Assembly: GCA_003586115.2 (NCBI GenBank)
Contig: QVOM02000023.1
Span: forward strand, 1,115,283 to 1,179,282
DNA length: 64,000 bases
Direction of reading: 5' to 3'
Origin: Salvator merianae
Lineage: Eukaryota > Chordata > Lepidosauria > Squamata > Teiidae
This document shows positions 12,101 through 27,100 of this stretch, piece by piece. Position 1 is the first letter of the stretch. Each line of letters starts with the position of its first letter. Made by a program: the position numbers and the translations under genes. The notes under the pieces are model-generated. The model worked only from the letters and a program-made list of their open reading frames with translations, was not told the origin of the DNA and ran no database searches.

Positions 12101-15100
12101 AAAAGCAACCGCACAGCTGGTCAGGTTCCCCTGGTCTGGCACCCAGAGAGGCTTTTCGGAAAGATCCGGCAGCAAGGCAAGTTCAGCGCCCCTTCCCCAG
12201 TTTTGCGACCCCAGCTTTTGGTTTCCTGAATATGAAGGATCCGCTTGGCTATGGTGCCAAAGAGCTGAGGATGGGTCTGCGTCCTCCATGTGCCTAATCC
12301 TGTTTTTAAAAGCCGTATAAGCTTCTTTGGCACCTTCACTCCATCTGGTGGCTGGGAATTCGGTATGGGAGTTTTGCAAAGGGAAAGACTTCCTTCCTGT
12401 GGTGCCCACTCTAAATCCCTGGCCTGCGCCCCGAACAGTGAAGGAAGACAGGAAGTGTCTCTTCCTCCACCACAGGTGTCATTTCAAATGCCTCCGAGTC
12501 TCCTCATCCTCGGAACTGGCTTCCTTCCGCGCACTAAAAGCCCCCAAAGCCTTTAAGACAGATGGGCTCCCAAATAACTGTGAGTAAAATCAAGAGGGAG
12601 AATGAGAATCCAGGGTCCCTTAATATGAGCCTTGGAAGGGGGCTTTTGAGATCATCTAGCTCAACCCCTCACCAAGGCCATTCCAGTGAGCTTCACAGCC
12701 ACAATGGGATCTAAACTCAGTTTTGCCTCCTCAGAGTTTCCAGGCTGCCCAAGGGGAGGCAAGACCATCTTCTTCCCACCCCCCCGTCTGCCCCCCCCCC
12801 CCAAATCCCATGCACCTTGTCATGCTCAAAAAGCTGCAGCAGGAAAGTTGCCACAGTGGCCGTAATTCCAATGAAGAGGTTAATGACGATGAGGAAGACG
12901 TAAGCGGAACTGGGCACCTCGAACCAGAAAGACGCTGGATACATGATAGGTGTGATAGACCAGCTGCAGGGAGGGAAGACGGAAGACAGAGTCAGTCAGG
13001 AACCCGATCATCAGAAACACCCTTGTGGGATCCAACTGCGGGCTTGTTTCAGTCCCTTCCATGGAGAAATTTCCTCTGGTCACGGTGCCAAAACATAAAG
13101 GGAGAGGTCTCTCTTTCCCCTCTTCCGCAGCTGCCTGAGTACGAAACATTTTTTCTCATCCCTCCACATTCTTATTCCTCTCGTGACATGTCTTCTTGTG
13201 ACCCACCATTGACATTTCAATGGCTGTTCTGGGAGCCTTCAGGGGCCGAGGAGTGGGATTTAAGGAGACCTCAACAAAGAAGCAGTCACATTTGCACGCA
13301 CCCGTAAAGCAGGAAGAGGGAAAGCACAGCCGGGAAGTTGGTGGGAGAGGTATAGGCTGGCAGATCAAACACAAAGAGGATAATAATGCAGCACGTGGCT
13401 GGAACCAGGTAGTTCAGCTGAAAAACAGAGGAAGCCAGGTGTGAATGCAGTGGCCTTGTGCCACTGAAATCAGTCCTGGGGGCCCATTTTGCGTTTCTCA
13501 GCCCGCTCCTCTGGCTCCAAACTCCCCCAGGAAAGCCCCAACGGTACCATGTCCCAGACGTAGTTGGCGAGCCAGTAGATGACCGGGTTGCAGCCGCTCA
13601 CGAACTGGAGGTGCTTGGCCTTCGTGGACTTCTCTGCCACCAGGAAGACCACAAAACTGGCCGGGACGAAGGACATGGCCACAATGATGAAAATGGCGAT
13701 GACCACGTCTGTGCCCTGGAGGCTGCAAAGGGGAGGGGGCGGAAAAAGGGACAGAGGAAGAGGCTGCAATGATTTTGGCGCAGCAGCACAGCCTGCCGTA
13801 AAATGGCGAGGAGCGAGGGTAGGGAAAGCGGGTCTCTGCCAGGAGGCTGCAACCGGTGGGTGCCGGGGGGGCGGGCAGAAGCCCCCCTCCACGCTGTGGT
13901 TTTTCACTGATTCAGAAACGCCAGCGAACCAGTGTGCGTGTGTGCTCAAGAGGGGCTTTCCCGTGTTACACGCACACACCCCACGCCGGCTACAAGCATC
14001 CAGCAGGGACAGCAAATGTTGACAAGTGACGGCTCAGAAACTTTTGGGGGTGGTGCTGGAGGGCGAAGGGACCACCGCCAACTGGGTTTGCCGTGCTCCG
14101 CGCTCTCCCAGCGGCTCCTACGAAAGGCCAAGCGCGTCCCAAGCGTTAGAACCCACGTCTGCTGACTTCTGCCACACCCACAGCAGCCCGTCCCTATCTG
14201 CGGCCTTTGGAAAACTCAGAGGAACGAGACGGGGGCTTTACATGATTGCAGGCCTCTTGTTTCAGATGAAAGGCGTGGAAGAATCCCCCTTTCCCCACAG
14301 ATTTTGTGTGCCCTGGCAGCCGGGAAGAAACCCCAGCGGGTGGGCCCCTCCCTCGCTGGGTGGGTGGAGTAACCACTCCTGGGCTCCGACTGGGAACCAG
14401 TATTTGGAATTTACAATCTGCTTGGAGCTTGTCCTTAAGCGAACCGTCTCCCCTGAGACCAAAACTGGCGTCTCCGGCCAGGTGGCTTTTTTGTTTCAAG
14501 GATATTTCTCTAGCAAAGTGAGTACGAAAACGATCCCCACAGAGGGCACGTACAGGTAATCCAGGGAGAGGCTGGCACTCGTCTTGTTCATGGGGTGGTT
14601 GGTGAGGGTGATGCCTAGAGTGGGCAAAGCAGGAGAGAAGGAAAATCAGCAACGCAACCCCGTTCCAGGGCTTGGTCCGCGGGCACAAGTGGCTGCAGTC
14701 CGGCTCCTCGAAGGCCGGCAAACTGCAGCCCCCATCGTTCCCGGCCTCTGTGTGGACGGTGGAGGGCAGGTGAATCGCGGCCCACCAAACTGCGGGAGGG
14801 AACAATCCGCATACCCTGACCCTAAGTGGAGCAGAAGGCACAGCTTCAGAGGGCCGAGAAGACGTTTGGCTCTCTCTCGGTTTTGTGCGAGTTTTTAAAA
14901 TTTCACACCAAACAAAGGAGGTGGGGGGGTGAAGGGAAAAAGTCCAGGGAACCGTCCCAACCCTGTTCCTTCACAGTTAGGGGTCCACTGATGCGATGCT
15001 CCCATTTCCCCGAACGGGAGACGTCCGGCTGGGCTTTGTGAGTGCGAATTCCACTCTGAGCAACGTGCTGTTGATAGTCGACTTCCTGCTGTCTCATCCA

Positions 15101-18100
15101 GGGTGCTGTTTTCAATTTCCTGGAGCTTTAAAGTGCGTGTGCTAAAAACTAGCAGGTAGGGCAACCCTCTGCTCTAACCCAGAAGGTTCTCCACCTTTCC
15201 TTCAGCAGGCGCAATCCTGCAAACTCTCTTGCTCACCGTAGGCAGCAGGGTTCCCTCTGCTCTTGGGCAGGTTGGCCCGGAGGATGGCGTTGTTGAGGGC
15301 GTTGAGGTACGTGGGCATGCTGTGGTACCCCTTGTTGTTGTAATAAACCTGCACAAAAGGGAGAAGGGCTGAAGGCGCAACCGCCTTACGCAAGCCGCCT
15401 TAAGCCAAGGTGGTTCAGTTGCTGCCAGCGCCCCAACCGCACGTTTTCAACCGCTGGCGGCTGTTTGCCTTGCACGCTCCCGCGGACCAAGCTTTATGCA
15501 CGAAAAGCCTCGTTTTGTCTCCCACGTGTAACCAGAACAACACGGTAGGAGGGCAACATTAAATAAGGGGTAAACGATCCCTGTGCCTTGGGTACAATGC
15601 TGTCAACCCTCCAGAACAAAACAAAACTGGGGGAACAGTCTAAATTATGTATGCATGCAGAAAAGAAAGATCTTAACTTAGTGCTTATAGGATATTAGGG
15701 CTGGCACCAGCAAGATTTCCTGGAGGGAGAGAGTTCCACAATTGAGGAGCCACCACAGAAAAGACCCAGTGGCTGCTCACCACCTTCCTGGCTTCAGCTA
15801 GGCAGTGGGGGACAGAGAAGAACCCCTGGTGCTGACTGTAAACTTTGGGCCTTGTCAGTCGTGGCTTTCTCAGAAACCGTCATGGCCACACCCTGCAAGT
15901 ACCTTGTCAAGATCCCAGAATGACCAACCCACAGCCCTGCAGTGGAGCGACAGAGACAGACGCAGACAAACAAGTACCTGAGCGGTTCTCCGGACGGCAA
16001 TTTTCCGCACCATGGGAGGCGCCTTGGTCCCAAAGGAGGCTGGGATGGATTTCTGGATGTTGCCAAAAGTCATTGCTCCGTACCTGTGACCACGAGGAAC
16101 CAAACAGAGGGGCAAGACAAAACCGTCACGAGGGGTGCAGAGGAACGGGCAGGGAGGCCCCCTCAAGCAAGCACGGCAGCAGACGCCCGCCTTCCCCCAC
16201 GCACCTATGCAGGCGAAAACGGTCCGAGGTGTACAGCAAGTACTCAGAGACGTTGCGCCCCGTGATGTCTACCAGGATGTCACCCGTCACCACCTTCTTC
16301 TGGCGGGGGTGTCCACCGACCCCACTGGGGCAGGAGAAGCCGGTCCCTTGCATGGAACAGGTACACCTGATGGGCTCGTGGGTGATGCTGGGCAGCGAAG
16401 GGGCAGCAGTGACCATCTCTGGGGAAAGGAAGGGAACAAAGGGTCTTGGTTTAGCCCGAGGAACGTCTCCAGACTCTGGGAGAGACGCATCACGGGCGCA
16501 CGGCACGGAATGAGAGGAGGCAGTGCTTTGAGAACTCAGCGAGAACACAGATTATTCTCTCGTCCCTTCGGATGTGGAGCTTTCGATGTCGAACGGAGGA
16601 TGCAAATGGTTCGTTCCAACAAACAGATTCTACCATTCTGAGTTTGGCTGAGATTCTTAAACGCTGGCGACCTGACTCAGGCTCTTTCTGGTTTGCGAGG
16701 ACTTTACCTCTGACAGAGGAGGGGAACGTTGTCGAGTTCCACATCCGCACCAGGTCCTCATCCAGGGAGAAGGGGTAGTCGGAGGGGGCGGGCGATGGAG
16801 GCGGTGGGACAAAATTGGAGAGCGGCAGGCCCTGGGTGAAGGAATCCACACACATGGCGTCAAAGTATTTGGCAGCCAGCGTCTTGGACTCGTTGCTGTT
16901 GAGGTTCAGCGCCTTGACCAGCTGGTCCAGAGTGCTGTTGTAGGCGGTCTTCAGCACGCACGTCGCCCCCACCCCAGAGGGCAGGTAGAAGGTCCCGACC
17001 AGGTCTTGGGGCTTGGCATCCGGCGACCACTTGAGCCTGTAAAGGGAGGGGGCAACACAGAAAGGATAGGAACTCGTGAACGTTTAGAACTCGTCCCACG
17101 TGGCTGAACAGTGGCAGAACGGATTTTCACTGCAGCCAAAAACTTTGAGTGGCTTTCAGAGATCAGAGAGACTAATCATTCGTACCTCTCTATTATTGGC
17201 AAGGCTGCATCAGACCCTCCGGTGATTCCGCCCCGCTGAGCAACCCCATCCAGCCTGGATTTGTCCGCCTTTTCCCCTAAGGTATCAGCTACCTTCAGAC
17301 CCTGCCCCAAGGATGCCAAGAACAGATGGCAGGCTGGACCACTCAGCAAACGGACACCGGCTGCAAGGCAGCTAACGGATTGGGCCTTGCCAGGGGGGCA
17401 TCCAAGCAGCGGCCGAGAGCCTCGTTTTCGCAGGCCAAGATTTCTCTCCAGTCTGATGCACAGCAAATGTGGTGCAAGCGGGTGAAAAGGGGTTCCGGGT
17501 GCTGCTTTGCCGCATCTGCCCCGTGAGACCCAATTCACTTGTGCCCCCCAGGTGACGGGTGCTGGCGAGCCCCAGGAGCAGAAGAGGGACCTCCTGGAGG
17601 AGCACGAAGGGACCCCGTGTGTGTCTCCCTGGCTGCTGCAGCTGGGCCCAGAGGCCTGAAGGGCAGACCGAAAACCTCTGCTAAGGCTCCAACTCCACCT
17701 GCGCCCACCGGCCCGGCCCTTTTAGCTCAGGGTGCCCCATGCCGTTACGAGTGCCTGAAACGCCCGTGGTGGGCTGGCCGCTCTCACCATGGAGTCACAG
17801 CATGGCAGGCGGGCCTCTCTCTTTCGCCACGTTCCCTGGCCGTAGCTACGGAATCCCCACAAGAGGGAGGAAAAGGGTGTGAGGGCTTGGGGGATTTAGG
17901 GGGGCTTCATCAACCCAGGCGCTTGATCCACACCAGGAGATCATCGCTGTATTTGTTGTGGGGTTGCTGAAAACGGATCGCTTTTCCTGCACGGGCCCCT
18001 CCTTGACCCACCCCAATCACGCACAGCTGCGTCCCCCCGCCCACACATCTCCGGCGTGACACCCGGTGACCCTCTGGGGGGAAAGTGAGACAACGCTGGG

Positions 18101-21100
18101 TGCCCACCGGTACTCGTGCCGTTCCTCGTTGGCGTACGGGATGAAGTTGCCCTTGGGCTGGGTGTAGTTGTGGTACTGAGACGGCGAGAGGATGAGCGGA
18201 GGCAGGTCTCCTGTGGGCAGCAAAACCGCTGTCAGGGTTCTCTTCGCAGAGGGCTCCGGGGCACAGCGCCAGCAGAGCGAGGACTGGTCTTGGACCCCTC
18301 CACCCCCATACAGTTATCCTGCCCAGCTCTGAGCCCCCCCCCTCCCTTTTTGCTGCAACCCTCCCAGGTTCCCATGTTGAAACACCGAGAACCTCTGTGA
18401 CAAACAAGGAGGTCAGAGGTCAACCAGAAAGCCAGTGGTCGGAGAAACCGACACCGAGCCACGCTTAGCCCAGCCTCCTGAATGTTGAAGGAGCGGCAGC
18501 TGTGGGCCTTTTCCTGGAGACATTTCTCCCTACCTATCTCGGGCACAGAGAGGGCCACCGTCATGGCCACGCAGACGAAAAAAGCCGGCAGCAGGATCTG
18601 AGAGAAAAGGGCCTTGGTGTTGCGCTTGGCGCAGTGGAAGCGCTTGACGATCAGCCCGTGGAACTGGCGCATCTTCAGCCAGGAGCCCTCCAGCTTGAAG
18701 CTGCCCTGGCCCACCAGGGCGTTCTCTTCCGCCTCGGCCTCTTGGTCTGAAAGCCCAGAGAGACAGACAGAAGACACTGAGGCTTCCTCTCAGTTGCCTC
18801 TTGCAACGCTGGATTTTAAGTAAAGCTAATCTTTAAAAACTCCTGGTGTCGCTTAAAGCCTGACACAAGTCTTGACAACGCAGCTTGTGTACGGCAGCGA
18901 CTGAGCCAGGAGGTGCGTAACAAAACAAAAATCCCCCATTCTGTGCTGCCCCAGGCATGTGACCCTTCTCAGACTAACAAAAGAACTTTGTAAGACTAAA
19001 AGCGTACCGTTTGATGAGTTACTCTCCTTTAGAGTGAATAAAATGAAGACCCAAGTTTACCAGGATGCAACAACACCAATAATAAATTTAATATAGCATG
19101 CTAAGTAGCAACTGGGCAAAAATAAAAAGCCCACAGGCAGCAATGCCTTCACTGAAGGGTCATTACTCACATTTTTCTCCAGCTGAGAGATTTTTTCCAA
19201 AATGCTGGTTGCTAGAAACACTGGGGTCGTGCCCTTTTTTTTTTTTTTTTAAGTAACACTTCAAAAATGGCTGCTGACAGGCACTGGAATTAAAAATGGG
19301 GCTTTCCTTTTTGTTTCCCATGAAAAAGATCCCACCTTCAAAGTGTGGTTGTTCCTTTTTCAACACAGTGGTTTGATTCTGAAAAATGGGCACTGTAAAA
19401 GAAATCATTTTAAGGGCCTTTAATAGCCATAAATTATCCTCTAGTGACACCTTGTGGCCATATGATGGATTACTTCTATAAGCACAATTTTTCTTTAAAA
19501 CATCCATGGAATACAAGGTAGCTTGCCTTTTACCAACCACATAAAAGCAAAATCATGCTTTAGAAAATTTCATTGCAGGAGGGACTGTGTCCCTTTTGCT
19601 TCTAGAATACACTTTTATTCCTTGAAATGCACATTTAATGGATGAAAAACGACCCACAAACACTGAAATCCAAACTGACTGCTGAGGGAAGGATTCTGGG
19701 ATGTCATAGATGTCCTACTTGCTCATAGCTGGTTTAGACTTGCAGCAATGTGAGTGAAATTTGTCAGTGCAAGCCCCAGAGAGGAGCCCCCCCCAGCCCC
19801 TCGTCTTAGGGTAACTTGGCTCTGACCAAGAGGCAGCTGCACCTAAGGCTCATTTGCACCACCGCTGGGTCTTCTGTGCACACTAGTTCACCTATGATGG
19901 CGCGCAGGGAGCACAACAGTTCCACGAACATCCCCCGGTGCTCCCGCCTGGCTGCCTGCTCCTTGCTCCCTGGGTTTGCCTTCTGGATTCCCATGTCCCC
20001 GGAAGAGCTGCTGCGTCCTGCTGACTGAGCAGTGCTCCTTATTGCAAACAACCCTCCGCATTCTGGTATGGACCTGGGCTGTGCGAGCACCAGGGAAAGG
20101 ATGACACGTGAACACTGCCTGGGCCACCCCCTCACGGAAGCAGAACACAAGGATGCAAAGTGCACAAAAGCAAAAGCAAACCCACAGGACGCCTTTTGTC
20201 CACCTGCCCGCTCCCGGGATCTGAGTGGAAAGGCATCTGGGAAGCAGCCAGCATCTCCTGCCCTCTGCTGGAACCCAGTTTTAAAAGGAACCCTCTCCAG
20301 GAACGGAAACGCACAGAGCCTGCTCTGGTTTAGGGCACAGTCACTCGTGACCCCGCCTGCCCTTCCCGAGACGTGCCTCGTAGGCCTGCCTGTTGTGCCT
20401 GGGGGGCACGTCCCCCCTCCCCACACGCTCCTGTCCTCTCGGACACAGGGAGAACGGGAAGAAAGGCCTCTGGGTCTCCGCTGTAACCTCCGCCCCCCTG
20501 ACCCCGCAAGGGCCGGACGCCCCCTCCTCCTGCCCCTTCCCGGGCACACGCAAGGTCTCTCACGTGTTACAAACCTTGCAGACTGATGTTATCAGGGTCC
20601 TGCGGGTTATCAAACAACGGAGAGTAATCCCCATAGAACTCCAAATATTCCCCACCTTCATCGCCTCGCACGGAGCCTGTCGAAGACGAAGAATTCAGGG
20701 ATGACTGGGAGGGGGCCAGTTTGGAGCAGGACAGCAAGTTGCTCCGGTCCACCTCGGGCTTCTCGGGCGCTTCTGGCCCCCCGTGGGGTTTCCCGTTTGC
20801 CTCGGGCTTGGGGCCCAGCTGGGGGTCGGGGGTCGGCAGGGCATCCTTTTTAGACTCCTTCATGTCTGCGAGGGAGGAAAGGGAGAGTGTGAGACTCCTT
20901 GAGGGGCTTCCGGGACAGCCGGTGAGCCGCACCAGGGCAGGGTGCTCTGGGTTCAAATCCTCACTTGGGCGGCATGGTCCTGAGGTGGCCCCGGGCCAGT
21001 CCCTGCCTCTGAGCGTCACCTACAACACAGGGCCTTTGGGAAGAGACGGTGGGAGCAACTAGCCTGGATGGCTCTGAGAAAGGGTTCGGCACATTCATGG

Positions 21101-24100
21101 AGGTTGGGTGTATCGATGGCTGTTAGAATGGGTGCAGGTTTCGCCCTTGTCTTCTGCTTGAGATGCCCGGCAGCAACAGGTGGGCCACTGTGTGAGATGG
21201 GCTGTGGCCTGATCCAGCAGGGCACCTTTTAATTCATTGAGGTCAGGTGTATCAATGGCTACTAGAATGGATGCCCAGGTACCGCCTCCAGGCAGGATTT
21301 CTCTCAAGGCCATTTGTAGGGAGTCGAGAACAGGTGAAAGCAATTGCTTTTGGGATGCCCAAAAGCACTTGGTGGGCCACTGTGTGAGACAGGATCCTGG
21401 ACTAGATGGACTATGGCCTGATCCAGCAGGGCTCCTCTTAGGTTCCTATTTTGCCACAGATAAACAACTCCTGCTAGGAACGGTGGACAGGCCTCTCTGT
21501 TCTTACCCACGTCACTGTTCTCGAGAGACTGGTCCTCCTCGGAGACCTTGAGGAAAACCTCTTCCAGCGTGGTGTCCATCAGCCCAAAACTGGTCAGATC
21601 CAGGGCATCCAGACTGTGTTCCAGGTGCTACAGGAATTCATTGCCAGGGAAGAAATAAAAGGACGTTTGAGGAGAACAACATGTTTCCGCGTTTTCTTAC
21701 TCAGACCCAGCAGGCTTTTTTTCTCAAGATTTTCTGTTCCAATGGAAAGGACATTATTATCCAGGAACAAATAAATAGTGGCGGGAAAAGGTAAGACGCC
21801 TGCCCCCTCCAGAGAGCGAGACTGAGGTCGCCGCCAGAGGAGAGAGTCTGCCCCAAGTCCCAGGTGGGAATCATCCCTCAGATTTCAGCCCACAGGAAGA
21901 GCCAAGACGCTTGGCCTTAGCTTGCAGGCTTCTGCCTGGCGCTGTGAGAAGCAAGATTCTGGGTCCTGTTTGCTTGTTTCTTTGTACTTTCACCCCACCC
22001 TGGACCTGAAGGTCTCAGGGTGGGTTACAACAGTAAAAACCTCTTCTGAGAAACAGCCGCTGCTTCCTCCTGATGTCCGGATGGCCCCTGGGGCCCAAAG
22101 CATGTGCAGAATGCCACAACAAAGAAACCAGCCCAAAGCTCAGCAGCCAGCCCAACGGTCCAGAAACGCCTCCCTGCCCAGGGCCCAAGCGCCGTGTTTT
22201 CCGCCACGTAGCGCACGCCCCACGCACGTTTGCTCGGGCCGACGAGCAGAGGACGAGCCCCCACCTGGAAAAGCCGCTCGAAGCAGCCCTTCTTGACCGC
22301 TTCGCTGGGGAGGATGTAGGACAGCTCCGTGTTGGTGTTCGAGACGAGGAGGCAAGACACCACGTACTGCTTGATGAACTGCGTGACACGAGCTTCCGAG
22401 CAAGGGCTGACCGACGAGGGCGGGCTGTGCGGCTGCGCGGCGTCTGGACAGGAGGAGAGACGGCGGGGAGTCACGCGCGAGCAGCAGCGCAGGGAAATGG
22501 GCGAGGTGGGAAGGAGATTCCTGGAGGGCAGGAAGGTGTACGAAGAGGGTGCACAAAGGGGAATACGGGGAGCTCTGCTCGGATTGGGGGGGGCTGGATG
22601 GGGGGGGCTGCGGCAGTACGGAGGCCCGGAGGCCCCGTGAACAGCCATGGCGCGCTTACTGCAGGGCACAAACACCCGGGCTTAAAGCCGGCAGCCACCA
22701 CTGCCTGCAGTGTAACTGCGCCGGTGCCCAACTTATAAACATCTGGAGGCCATAGTTGAGCAGCCCTACATTCAGGGGCTGGAGCACTGTCTGCCAAAAG
22801 GGGCACCTGCCTGCCTGCCCGCCCGCCCGAAGCCAGAAGGCACTGGAAGTCAGTGTCATTCGTGGGAAAGATCACACTGTTCTGCACACTGTAATTTTTT
22901 TAAAGGGAAAACAGAACCAGGGGATTATATTTGACCTAGATAGGTTTCTACGCGCTATTTCATCTATTAGAAAAGAGAACAGGCTGCATTTTCTGCAGCC
23001 AGCTGCCAACGTAATTTAGAAAGAGTATTTGTTTAAAACCCATCAAAAAAAGGGGCACGGGGGAGGGGCTCCCCCCTCGCTGGCCACCACGGCCTACAGC
23101 TTAGGACGGGGTGGAATGGAGTGGCCAACCAAGAGGCCTGCTGAATGAAAAGTTCTGATTCAAGCCCTTGGCCGACCTCCTCCCAGCTGGAGCGGCTGTT
23201 GCTTCGGCCGTGCAAACCACAAGGACGCGCAGAAAGCGAAAGGGGACTGTTGGCGCTTCTACTGCCCCCACTGGCCAATTAACAAATCAATCAAGTCATA
23301 GCGAGAGGAACTCTAGCTCGCAATAGGTCACAAGCCACATAAGAGCAATGTTTTAAAAAAATCCCTTCCCTGAATTGGTTTGCCCCCTCTGCCCACACAA
23401 CGCCGGGGGGGCTTCCACCAGCACCCAGTCTGGTTTTCCAGGACCCCAGGCCAGAGGGTGTGGTGGCAACCAGTGTGGCCGCAGGAGGGGAAGGGGCCAG
23501 GAGGTCAACCGGACCCTCTGTCTGTCAGAGCCCGTCCCCACGCCCCGCTCACCGGCGTCCGTCCGCGCGTCCGACTGCTTCTTGACCAGCGTCAGCTTGT
23601 ACCCGTCCCCATAGGTGCTCTTGAGGAACAGGGGGGACCCGCAGCACTTCAGCTTCCCGTGGGAGATGATGGCAATCCGGTCGCCGAGGAGGTCGGCTTC
23701 GTCCATGTGGTGGGTGGACAGGAGGATGGTCCTCCCTGTGGGGGCAGGCGAGGCAAGAGTGGTCGCTACTCCCCCAGGGCCCAGAACACCCCCTCCTGGT
23801 AACCCCCAAAGCCCCAGAAGCCACTGCAGGAGTCAACAGTATCCACCGCGCGCTCCTCTGCACCCCACTAAAGCCCCTTCCGGTGCCTCCCCCTCCCTTT
23901 CTCTGGGCTCACAAGAGGGACCAGCAGGAGGACGTGCTTGGAGGCCGGACTCTGACATCCGTCTTGCAGGGCCGATTTTGTGATGGAGCCCACAAAACAC
24001 TGGGGAGGATTATGGCAAATGGGGTCTCATCTCTGTGTGACTTTTGGGCAGAGGGTGTGGTTTCCCCCCACTTTGGCACAAGGCAAATGGGAGTAGGGAT

Positions 24101-27100
24101 GGAGGATGGCAAACACCTGCCAACCAAAGCAGGCTTAAACCCTGAATGTTATGCATCCTAATGTGATTCTAGATGTTCCTAATCCATTCTAGGTAACTCA
24201 AGCAAGTAAGCCAAGTTGCATGGAACAGGAGAGGCAAGCAAGTCACGGCTTACAGTCAGGGGCTCTGCCTCAAAATCCCGAAAGGGGTGAAGCAATGTCC
24301 CATATCTGGCTCACCTTGTTTGTATTTGAGGATGAGATCCCAAATAGCCCTCCGCGCATAGGGATCGACACCCGCCGTGGGCTCATCCAAGATGACGGCT
24401 CGTGATCCCCCAACGAAGGCAATGGCCACGGACAGCTTCCTCTTCATGCCCCCCGATAGCGTCTGCACCAAAGAGTGGCACTTGTGGGTCAGCTCAAGGT
24501 CCTCGACCATCCTGAGGAAACGTGAGGAGGGAAGGAGACGTTGCACGCATCGCCCAGCAGCTACAGATGGCACCGGAAGATTTTTCAGCCACGCAAAGAG
24601 GGCTTTCCCCTTTTTGGAACCCTGCTCCTCACTCCCCAATTTCCTGGCCCGTCTGCGCTTCAAAAGCAAAATTAAGAGAAAGAGTACAGTGTCCCCCGGA
24701 CAGAGCTCAGTCCTCTGGAAGAAAGCCGGGCGGACAATGGGAAACAGAAAGCACGTGGGTTCCCATCCCCTGTCCAGGCTACTGATCAGACCCTCCAACC
24801 CACTTAGTTTCAGCAAAATGATAGCCTCACAGACTACAATATCTGCTAGAAGGAATATTTATTTATTTACATTTCTATTCCTCCTATCCCATGTATTTGA
24901 ATGAATGTGATGACGGGACTAGACGCACCTCAGAGGGAACTCATTCTGCAACTGGGGGGCTACCACAGAAAAGGCCCTCTCATGTGCTTCTGCACCTTTG
25001 ACTGCTGATAGTGGTGTCACTGGGAAGGGGGCCTCTCCAACAGATCTTCATGGACAGGCAGTTTTATATGGGAGAAGGCATCCCTTTCATGGGTCCAGGC
25101 TGTTTAGGGGTTTATAAGTCAATGCCAGAACCTCAGAATTTGGCTCAGAAGCAGAGCTGATAGTGGGATGGAACCTGTTGTCCAACTGTAGTGCAGGATA
25201 ATCACACTTTGAATCAGTTTTGCTGGTGAATTTCAACCTCGCCCTTCCGCGTGTTCTAACTGTTATCTACTAAACCACATCGAAAGTTAAAACAAGACTC
25301 ATTTATTTAATATTTTAAAAAGACAACTGGTGCTTTCATGGGTTCCTAAATAAAACGATTCAGGGAGACAAGGATAACGGCAGTATCCTGTTCATGATTT
25401 CTTAATTTGGGATACAGGCACAATTTTTGTTTGGCAATCATGGAGTCAGGTAGGTGGCAGACAAATAAATCTCATTATATACGTATATCAGAGTTGCAGC
25501 TCCCATTTTTGTTAATTAATTTGTTCTACCTTTACAAGGCTTGAGTCAGAATTTCATAGGAAGGCCCAACGTATACAAAAATAATGAATTTTGCCTACGT
25601 TTCCTGAATTTTTCAACTGGCTCTGCTCCAGCTACTGAAAATTCCACTGATCTGGAAAAGCCGCTTCAAGGCCGGCTGAAGGCTTGCCCCTGCTGTCAAA
25701 CCCAGCTTGGGTCTCCCGCTGCAGCCCTTACGGCCACTCTGCACACGCACGCGCTCGACAGGCAGCTGCCACCGCCATCAGCAGCCATTTCTGACCTCTG
25801 CTGGAAGGAAGCTTTCCCCAGCGCTCTTCCGGACTCCCTCCCCGGCCTGGCCTTGGCCACAATTTTATTCCATCTGCTCATCTATACTGTGGGTGGCCCT
25901 TTGGTTTTTCCTGCTGCTGTTTTATCTATATATATACAGTACTGTGCAAAAGATTTAGGCAGGTGCGGGAAAAAATCTGCAAAGGAAGAATTCTTTCAAA
26001 AACTACAAGTGTTAATCGCTTATTTTTATCAGTGAGCAAAATGCAAAATGAATGAACAAAAGGGAAATGTAAATCAAATCAATATTTGGTGTGACCACCC
26101 TTTCCCTTCAAAACAACGTCAGTTCTTGCACAAAGTCTGGGATTTGGTAGGATTATAGTCAGGCGTATGATTAACCAATTGTACCAAACAGGTGATAATG
26201 ATCATCATTTTCATATGTAGGATGAAACACAGTCGTTAACTGAAACAGAAACAGCTGTGTAGGAGGCTAAAAACTGGGTGAGGAACAGCCAAACTCTGCT
26301 ACAAAAGTGAGGTTGTGGAAGACAGTTTTGTGTCTCGGGGCATATACCATGGTAAGACTGAGCACTGCAACAAGACGCCAGGTAGTTATACTGCATCGGC
26401 AAGGTCCCTCCCAGGCAAAGATTTCAAAGCAGACTGGGGTTTCCAGATGTGCTGTTCAAGCTCTTTTGAAGAAGCACAAAGAAATGGGCAACACTGAGGA
26501 CCATAGAGGCAGTGGTTGGTCAAGGAATTAGTGCAGCAGATGAAAGATACATCATGCTCACTTCCCTTCGAAATCGGAAGAAGTCCAGCAGTGCCATCAG
26601 CTCAGGACTGGCAGAAACCAGTGGGACCCAGGTACACCCATCTACTGTTCAGAGGTGTCTGGCCAGAAGTGGTCTTCATGGAAGAATTGTGGCCCAAAAG
26701 CCATGCCTTCGACATGGAAACAAGGCAAGCAACTATGCACAAACACATAGGAACTGGGGTGCAGAAAAATGGCAGCAGGTGCTCTCACTAATGAGTCAAA
26801 ATTTGAACTATTTGGCTGTAACAGAAGGCGGGTTGTTCGCCGAAGGGCTGGAGAGCGGTCCAATAATGAGTGTCTGCAGGCAGCAATGAAGCGTGGTGGA
26901 GGTTCCTTGCAAGTTTGGGGCCGCATTCCAGCAAACGGAGCTGGGGATTTGGTCAGGATTAATGGCGCCCTCAGTGCTGAGAAATACAGACAAATACTTA
27001 TGCATCATGCAGCCCGATCAGGGAGGAGTCTGATCGGCTCTAAATCTATTCTGCAGCAGGACAACGACCCCAACATGCAGCCAATGTCAATAAGAACTAT

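Larger units (their letters stand above)
12964..18107 (-). other. Introns 29-36 of ABCA2
   Basis: Introns of 121-1071 nt. Only the unit at 15695-15790 in intron 32 was recognised as repetitive. Introns 34, 33 and 29 hold no feature I can support. Confidence 0.55.

Noticed and set aside
15845..16641. Plus-strand open frames of 168-222 codons
   Set aside because: Antisense shadows of ABCA2 exons 31 and 32.
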